Shown here one piece after another: positions 57,314-64,000 of a stretch of 64,000 nucleotides of DNA. The DNA lies in contig CM055103.1 of the NCBI GenBank assembly GCA_029204225.1, positions 52,605,145-52,669,144 of the forward strand. The letters are read 5' to 3'. The notes below the pieces were generated by a model. That model ran no database searches, was not told the DNA's origin, and saw nothing but the letters and a program-made list of their open reading frames with translations. Source of the DNA: Diphasiastrum complanatum. Lineage: Eukaryota; Streptophyta; Lycopodiopsida; Lycopodiales; Lycopodiaceae. How positions within the stretch are numbered: position 1 is the first letter of the stretch; each line of letters begins with the position of its first letter. The position numbers and the translations under genes are program-made.

Positions 57314-58525
57314 ATGGCAACTTTGAAGCCAATTGATCTGTCAGGCCTAAATGATGAACGACTGGCTTCTTCCGTCAGGGCTCAGATCGCTGAAGCCTGT
57401 GAAAAGAATGGCTTCTTCCAAATTATCAATCACGGCGTGCCAGTAGAGCTCATGGATAAGCTGAAGGAAGTGGCTCGCAAGTTCTTTGATCTGCCCAAGG
57501 ACGAGAAGCTTGTGTATGCTGGAAAGCCAGTGCTCGCAGCTGAGGGCTATGGCAGCCGTATGGTCCTTACTGGCAGTGAGCCGCAGTTTTGGCGTGAATT
57601 CGTGGAGCTTCACACTCTTCCATTATCTGAAAGGCATTATAACTACTGGCCACAGAAGCCAGCTGAATTTAATGAGACCGTGGAGAAGTACACAGCAGCA
57701 CTAATGGACCTAGCTCACCGGCTGCTGTCTGTCATCTCCGAGAATCTTGGGCTCAAACCCACGTACATCAAGGAGGCTATGGGGGAAACACAGCAGAGCA
57801 TAGTATTCCAGTGCTATCCTCCCTGCCCGGAGCCAGGAAAAACTCTTGGCCTGCCTGCACACTCTGACATTGGAGGCATCACCATTCTGATGCAAGAGGG
57901 CGACGGATTGTAGGTGGCTGCCGCAAACGATACATGGGAACTGGTTCCAAATCATCCGAACGCTTTCGTCGTCAATCTGGCAGATCAAATCGAGGTAAAT
58001 AGTTTTGAGTCTTCATGACATAATTTGGATCACATACAACCAATGAACGAAACTGTGCTTCCTTGATTTGTCTCCTTCTATGCTCAACTAGACTATGGCA
58101 CAAGGTTTAGCTCGTTGTAGTGTTCGCTAACGTCAAGCCAAGAATTTAAAGCTTGTCAGCCTTTTCAAGAATTCACGAGTTGCTCAAGCCTCTGCAGCGT
58201 TACGTTGCTGTCTGTATCAGTTAACTTGTGTAGACAAGCAAGTTGACATCACTGTGTTAATGATTTGCAGATCATTACGAATGGGAGATACAAAAGCGCC
58301 AACCACAGAGCCATTGTGAACAGCGACAGCACAAGACGATCCTACGTAACCTTCTATTATCCTGCAAAGGATCAAAAGATCATCCCTGCTCCAGAGTTGG
58401 TGGATGCAAAGATAGGTCCTTTGTACAGGGAACTATACTATTTAGAGTATCTGCAGGCGTTGGCAGCGGGACGTGCAAAAGATAAACGTCTAGTGAGTCA
58501 TTTGCCATCAACAACCCTCTAATCA
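57314..58525 (+). pseudogene. 2-oxoglutarate/Fe(II) dioxygenase, copy C, broken
   Basis: Exon 1 is 57314-57994 and exon 2 starts at 58271 after a GT-AG intron, as in copies A and B. Codon 200 is TAG (57911-57913) where A and B have CAG. One base is missing near 58494 (GTGAGTCA for GTGCAGTCA), which shifts the last 17 codons. The Fe and 2OG ligands H183, D185, H239 and R249/S251 are still encoded. The stop truncates the protein after H183/D185 but before H239, so the product cannot bind iron properly. Confidence 0.92.
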
Positions 58526-61500
58526 CTTGACTTCAAGTTTGACCATGATCAAAGGGCTATGCTGACTCAATCAAGGGGTAAACACTGGGTTAGGAATTAA
58601 ACAAATTCCCATGAAACGGGTTGCTCGGAGTTACATTCCACCTAGCCACCACAAGTATTGCACCGCTAAATAAGTCTTCAGGTAAGCATATATATGGTAT
58701 TTAGCTTCGAATAAGGATGGCTATGTGAAGTTTGCCACATTACCTCAGTTTATGATCATTGGGTATGCTTTTTACAGATTCCTAGTTTATTTATAAGGAG
58801 CAAACAGTGTTATCACAACGTGTATCCCAGATCTGTCTGCCTCTCTCGTATCGGCTATTCGAATCCAATTTTCGTTTTATATGGAAACCGAAGCAACAAT
58901 TATGCAAATATCATATTACACTGAATCAGAGAATAATAAAATGTAAAACTGGGATCATCGTCTGGTTGATGTAAGGCAAGTTGAGTTTAACAAGGACTAA
59001 CCTGACAAACATGAAATGAGACATTCATGAAGCCTCACAAGTCATTACCAAAATAAATATTCATTTGAGTAACCTGGTGATTACTTGATCAGTTCTGTAT
59101 GACGTAAAAATTTCGCAACATTTTGAGTGTTGCTCATAGAATTATCAAGATAATAAAGCAAAAGGGAATTGATTAGAGAATTCAGTTGTCATTGCCAGCG
59201 ATTAACGTCTCTGATAGCAAGCCTATATCAATTTACCTAGTAGCAAACACGATAAAATGCAGAATAAGGAAATAAAGAATCATGGATTATGTCCTGTATC
59301 AAAATATGAAATAGGCATAAGTAGAGAGGCTAGCAAAAGCATTCAAGAAATAGAACAAAATAGGATTCTTGAATTCTTGATTACTGAAAAAGGCTATGAG
59401 TACAATGGTTTAGGGCTCAAGCATTGGCCGTGTGCAAATTTCTCAAAGTAGGGCCAGATTACGTCTTGCCCAGAAGTCAGCTTCAAAGCTTATGAAACTA
59501 CAAAAGAGAGAGTCCAATTCGTTGATGTTTTTCCTTGCTTCGTTTTTTTTGTGTATCAATATTATAATCCTATATTTATATAAAAATAAACTATAGATTA
59601 TTGGTAGTTTATTTCTCCTAGACATTGTTAAGGAAAGAGTGGATAGACCACCTTTGTCCCTATTTTATAGTTGTAAAAGGAAACTTTTATGACTTCCTTC
59701 ATGAGACATTTGATAGACCTTATCATCACATAAATGTAACAAATGTTGTCTTAGAAAAGTAGGAATGACCATTAGAAAAAATGTGACTTTTGCCCTTAGG
59801 AAGAGTGTGATACAATAGTTAGATAAGTTGCCTAATGGCTACTTTAGAAAAATAGAAATGGCCATTAGAAGAAAAGAAAAAAAAGTAAGAGTGCAACACA
59901 CTTGATAGTTGCATAACTCAAATAATTGTTGTCTTAGAAAAATATGGGTAGCTAAGTACACAAAGAGCACATGGTAGCTTTCCTACCTAACTTTTGCCTC
60001 ACCATCCACTCTATCACTGGTTGCATCAACCACCGGCACAACTTGAGAGTATTGGACGACAATCCTCCTTGCACACCACACACGTCCCGAATGTCAGTGT
60101 CAACAAGACCAAATATGACAACCCGCTGGTTGAGCATGTCGTAGCATACCTATCAGATAAAGTAGATTTGAGTGTAGTATATAAGATTGTCGAACCCCAA
60201 ATAAATAACTTATTCAGTTAATTGTAGATGATATTGTTTTTAATGAGCTTTGTTTAACAAATCTGGTTGAAGACAAACATTCAATTGAATTGGCAACCAG
60301 TATCACCAATTAAATTGTATTATGAATTTGGTAAACCGTTCGAGAGCTGATTTAGATAATCTCATATCGAACATATTCACTTCAAACTTATAAAAAACAT
60401 TAGACTTATCGGCCAGTTCAATGTATCGAACTGTGCATCAAACAAAGCTTGTCACACAAGGACATTAATCACTGCATTAGTAAATTAGACAAAGAATTTC
60501 TCACAATATTCTTAGAACAATTAGATGAAATCTCGATTATCAGTCCTCAACAACTGACTATCTCTTATTCAGAACGAACAAGTGATCTCAAGTCTTGATT
60601 GTTTGAGTAAACACATGCGATAATACATATACTGCATTTAATTACATCAACATCATTGTTCCTTTAGAATATCATTCAATCAATTATAAGTATTAGTATG
60701 GAAGAGTGATTTTGAATGTCTTGATCACAATGAAGGACATAACCAATGAACAGACCAAGCAATTAGATTGTTCAGATATGTTGATTAGCCTAGAAAGATT
60801 TATCATACATACAATACAACAACAATTGAACTATGTGTCTGACTAAAGTTATTAGTTACAAACAATCTTTGAACATGCAAGACTACAATCACATACACTC
60901 AACACATAAGGTAGAAAGAGAGGAATGTTGAAGACTCAAATAATCGACTCAATTCTCTATTCTCTCAAACTTGGTAACTCAGTAACTTGGCAGAGAATCG
61001 GTGAAGTGTTCTATTACATATAGGTATGTCATGAAGGTGGTCGTGTCTGTTAGATGATACAGTACGTATGTTCTATTTTCATATATTTAATTTATTACAA
61101 CCAATGGATCAAGTGGATTTTTGATTACGTGTCCTTGAGAAGCAATAAGAATCACACATGTAGAAAGGCATGTTGGCATGTTGGTTCCATTATCAACACC
61201 TCTTTGACAATTGCCCAAGTCGATTCGATTGAGTTCCTTATAATAGATGCCTAATAATAACTTTATTTAAGGTTCTTTCTTTAAGTTCATGTGTTCGATA
61301 GTAAATAGAACCTATACAATTGTTCTCAAATACTTCGCTTCTCACAAGAGTTCTTCAATATTCCTTTGACTCAATATTGATTCTTTCCCAAAACTTTCTG
61401 GTCCATTCGAATAATGAATAGGAGTAGCATTTACTATCTCTATTCTATTTAAATAATTTGAATGTCTGCTTCCGTATATATTTCTTCATTAAATGGTTTT

Positions 61501-61897
61501 CACATTTGATATGTGTCTCGATAGTAAGTTTGATTGCATTATGTCATTGTTTGTGGAAAATCACATGTAATAGGGTATTACATACTTTTACGTCAAATGT
61601 GAAGTGCCCTCATGACCAATTAGGTTCAGCAAAATAAAACATTCAAGTACTCAAGCAACTTAAAATAAAAAGAAATTTCTTCAAACATTTCAATCATTCC
61701 CACCAAATATTTGAGCCTATATACAATTATGCACTACCAAAGGGATTAACAAAAAATGCCCATCTTAAGTAGCCCTTATGTCCTATATCGAGCCTATTCC
61801 AAAGAAACATAAAATCAGACTTTTTAAGAGGTGATTTCCAATCCTCCAAAATGAAGCCTATCAAGTCTGGCAGAAATTAGTAATTCACATGCCATTG

Positions 61898-62229
61898 AAA
61901 TTCAATGTTAAATTGTAATGGCAATCAGACACCCACTTTTTGAACAAAAAATTTGAATTCTTTAGCATATACCTTGTCAGATCTCTTCGCTCTTGAAGAC
62001 CTACTACATTCCGCTTTCTGGGCTTCCATCTCTTCTTTAGGCATAGCTTAAAGCTCCTTCGCATACAAGGCATCCATTGCCTACTACTTCAGGGATTCAT
62101 TTTCACTTGCTATTCGATCGTTTTCTGAGATTGATGCCAACTATTCTTCATGGCTATCACTTCCAGTTCTTTGTAGTATCTCTACCACGCAAGAATCTAG
62201 GTCAGATTCTGTACGAGCTGGCATCCCTC
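61898..62229. other. Junction region, short minus-strand coding remnant
   Basis: Minus strand at 62070-61920 reads MPKEEMEAQKAECSRSS and VYAKEFKFFVQKVG with stops. Source unknown. It separates duplicon C from the second ORFX. Confidence 0.3.
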
Positions 62230-62352
62230 GCATCGTTGTATTATCCGGTCAGTCACCAATATCGCCATCACACAAGGACTGCCTGATTTTCTTGTAGCTT
62301 CCGTCCATCTCGCGTCATAGCGATACTCGAGGCTACTATTTATAGTTTAGAT
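62230..62352 (+). promoter_or_regulatory. Leader of second ORFX, shared with H3-Ulp1 copy 2
   Basis: Contains ACCAATATCGCCATCACACAA and CATCTCGCGTCATAGCGATA with the same order and similar spacing as in 41701-41918. TATTTATAG lies 15-20 bases before the ATG. Confidence 0.6.
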
Positions 62353-62510
62353 ATGGCCGCCTCATCTTCTAATACTTTTGATTCTAACTTGCATGCCTTC
62401 CTTGTTGAATCCGGGGTTGGTAATTACATTGGTCACTACAAGACATATTTCAATAGGTTGTTTACATGTAAGATTTTGGCTCCTTATCTAGATGCTATTA
62501 TATACACGAT
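62353..62510 (+). pseudogene. ORFX second copy, N-terminal fragment
   Basis: MAASSSNTFDSNLHAFLVES, then GHYKTYFNRLF, aligns with the start of ORFX at 14703 (SNFESSLLFFFNEFGTT, then DYFKSLFS). The match covers about 45 residues, after which the sequence runs into the tail of an H3-Ulp1 gene on the opposite strand. The fragment thus has its start and leader but no body. Confidence 0.5.
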
Positions 62511-62523
62511 TACAATTGAAATC

Positions 62524-62817
62524 CTATTCAGTAACTTTATCTTTATTTTCTATATTAGTATCAGGAGCTGTCATGGCAGTAATCTCTTGTCTTGTAATTT
62601 CGTCTTCCTCTATATTAGGAAGGACGTCTATGCCTCTCTGATCATATAAAATAAGCTCTGCATCCTCAGCAACTTGAAAGGATTGTAGGGTAAGAGCAGG
62701 CTTCTTTACAGCGCCTTCAAGCTCTGGCACAAAAGCTAAGCCATTTTGTACAAAAATTTTGATCAACTCTTGCCGCAATCTATATAGATCGTCGGAATTG
62801 TACGGCTCAAGAGTGAA
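62524..62817 (-). pseudogene. H3-Ulp1 family last exon, copy 4
   Basis: 98 codons including stop: FTLEPYNSDDLYRLRQELIK, then GLAFVPELEGAVKK, then an acidic tail (LPNIEEDEITRQEI) to TAG at 62524. It matches exon 4 of copy 1 and, more weakly, of copy 2 (YRHEILEIL). The acceptor is GATGACAA instead of GATGACAG. Exons 1-3 are not recognisable upstream. Confidence 0.75.
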
Positions 62818-63159
62818 TTGTCATCACAAAGCAGGTGGATGAGTAAATAACTAACATTGTAGATTGTTAATCTTACCACATGGTGAAACCATCTTCATGC
62901 AAATGGTGACTTTCAAATCAAAGGTCATCATCAAGCATGGAAGAACATGGATGTAGTGGCGAATTGGTGGAATGTCCTTCAAAGGTGTTGGCAAATGATT
63001 TAATCATTTTAATATGGATTTCATTTGGTAAATATTTTATGTGGTAATATTATGACGCTAAATCACGTGTTTGTTTTCTCTTATAGGTGATGAAAGAGCC
63101 ATGACATTCTCTCATGGATATTTAATAGAACGTCATATTCTGCCACCATAAAAAATCAC

Positions 63160-63432
63160 ATGGAGGGAGTTCTACTCAATATTCCTGGAATTGGCACTTT
63201 CAACATAGAATGGCATTTAGCAAGAAATCCAAAGACATTAAACTTAGAATTTGATTCGAACATGAACACAGATCATGCTACACACAGTAACATAGACCAA
63301 AAAACACTCTACACACCAAGCTCATATAGCAACTATATTTCTCAAAATGAAAATAAACTATACATACAGTTCTTCACTCAAGCAACCCATGCATGGTTTA
63401 GGTTGCCGTTGATGGGACGCGTGTCCCGTTGA
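63160..63432 (+). other. Conserved 90-codon ORF, second copy
   Basis: Same frame as 444-716 (MEGVLLNIPG, IEWHLARNPKT), two replacements. Unidentified. Confidence 0.35.
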
Positions 63433-63589
63433 CTCGCCTCATGACGAGGCCAGCTAATCCTTATCGACTGATAGGGCCCACAGTACAATCACACAATGAT
63501 TCTACTTTAATTCTAACTCTCTCCCTTAAAGTAGAGTCTACTTTTTATACAATCATATACATAGCTTTAAAGTCAGCAAACTTTAAGTA

Positions 63590-64000
63590 TAGAAAGCTTT
63601 GATCTAAACTTATCAAACTTTTATCTAACAAGTGGCTTAGTGAAAATATCAGCTAGTTGTTTGTCCGTACTACAATGAACAACATTAATTTCATGACTTA
63701 GCAACCTCTCACGTATAAAGTGTTATTGAATCTCAATGTGTCTGGTTGTCGCATGAAACATTGGATTCTTTGCTAGCTGAATGCCACTCTGACTATCGCT
63801 ATGTATAGTTGTGGGATTTTCTTGTTTCATGCCAACTTCATCCAAGATTTGCCTCAACCATATAGTTTCACGTGCTGCACTATACATTGTCTTATACTAT
63901 GCTTATGTTGTAGATAAAGCAACTGTACTTTGCTTTTTGCTAGGCCAGGAAAAGCAATTGCCACAAAGTTGGAATACATACCCTGTGGTGGATCTACAAT
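63590..64000 (-). pseudogene. Copia RNase H remnant, second copy
   Basis: Matches 870-1300: the minus strand has HSDSQSGIQLAKNPMFHA and LADIFTKPL text. Continues beyond the window. Confidence 0.85.

Larger units (their letters stand above)
54750..61897. repeat. Duplicon C (inverted, most complete)
   Basis: Covers all parts seen in A (to 54750) and B (to 61897), so it shows the ancestral arrangement: gypsy-like element, dioxygenase upstream region, gene, and about 3.4 kb downstream. It is inverted relative to A and B. 58526-61897 has no supported gene. Confidence 0.9.
62718..64000. repeat. Direct repeat shared with 1-1300
   Basis: Second copy of the block at the window start, same orientation. 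Here the H3-Ulp1 last exon is complete, because the match begins inside it. Confidence 0.95.

Overview
This is a 64 kb window of nuclear DNA from a land plant. It shows GT-AG introns, plant 2-oxoglutarate/Fe(II) dioxygenase genes, Ty1/copia polyprotein fragments in many states of decay, gypsy-like LTRs, CACTA transposon remnants and long microsatellites. The density of nested, broken retroelements suggests a large repeat-rich genome such as a fern, lycophyte or gymnosperm. The sequence alone does not fix the species.

Layout. 1-1300: a block repeated at 62718-64000 (tail of an H3-Ulp1 gene, a 90-codon ORF, copia RT/RNase H). 2.7-3.9 kb: gypsy and copia scraps, one in an inverted repeat. 3.85-9.6 kb: duplicon A with an intact dioxygenase gene. 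9.9-13.9 kb: a 4-kb retroelement mosaic repeated at 25.8-29.8 kb. 13.9-17.7 kb: a divergent gene pair, an unknown protein (here called ORFX) on minus and a histone H3-Ulp1 protease fusion on plus. 17.7-19.1 kb: retroelement leader. 19.1-20.5 kb: tandem promoter modules plus a deleted H3-Ulp1 copy. 20.5-25.8 kb: duplicon B with a second intact dioxygenase. 29.8-39 kb: decayed copia elements. 39.8-41.7 kb: the best-preserved H3-Ulp1 fusion. 41.9-49.1 kb: two near-identical 3' parts of one copia family flanking a CACTA remnant. 49.1-53.9 kb: minisatellite and an LTR element with unrecognised gag-like ORFs. 53.9-61.9 kb: duplicon C, inverted, with a dioxygenase pseudogene. 61.9-64 kb: a second ORFX start and another H3-Ulp1 last exon.

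The most unusual content is the H3-Ulp1 family. A histone H3 (one copy begins MARTKQT and ends its fold with VTLMPKD) is followed in one reading frame by a basic/Ser-Pro linker and a C48 (Ulp1/SENP-like) cysteine protease spread over four exons at shared intron positions. Five loci are represented (39841-41700, 15582-17666, 19904-20474, 62524-62817, 1-101). The two full-length copies are inactivated by isolated stops, shifts or splice-site changes, so they look like members of a dispersed, probably mobile family. The partner ORFX is divergent from copy 1 across a G-box-rich promoter whose two flanks are mirror images, and a second ORFX start at 62353 shares a 5' leader with copy 2 of the fusion. 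I infer a two-gene system. Its function, perhaps chromatin insertion plus deSUMOylation or anti-silencing, is inference only.

The only genes that look intact are the two dioxygenases at 5950-7167 and 23775-24992.
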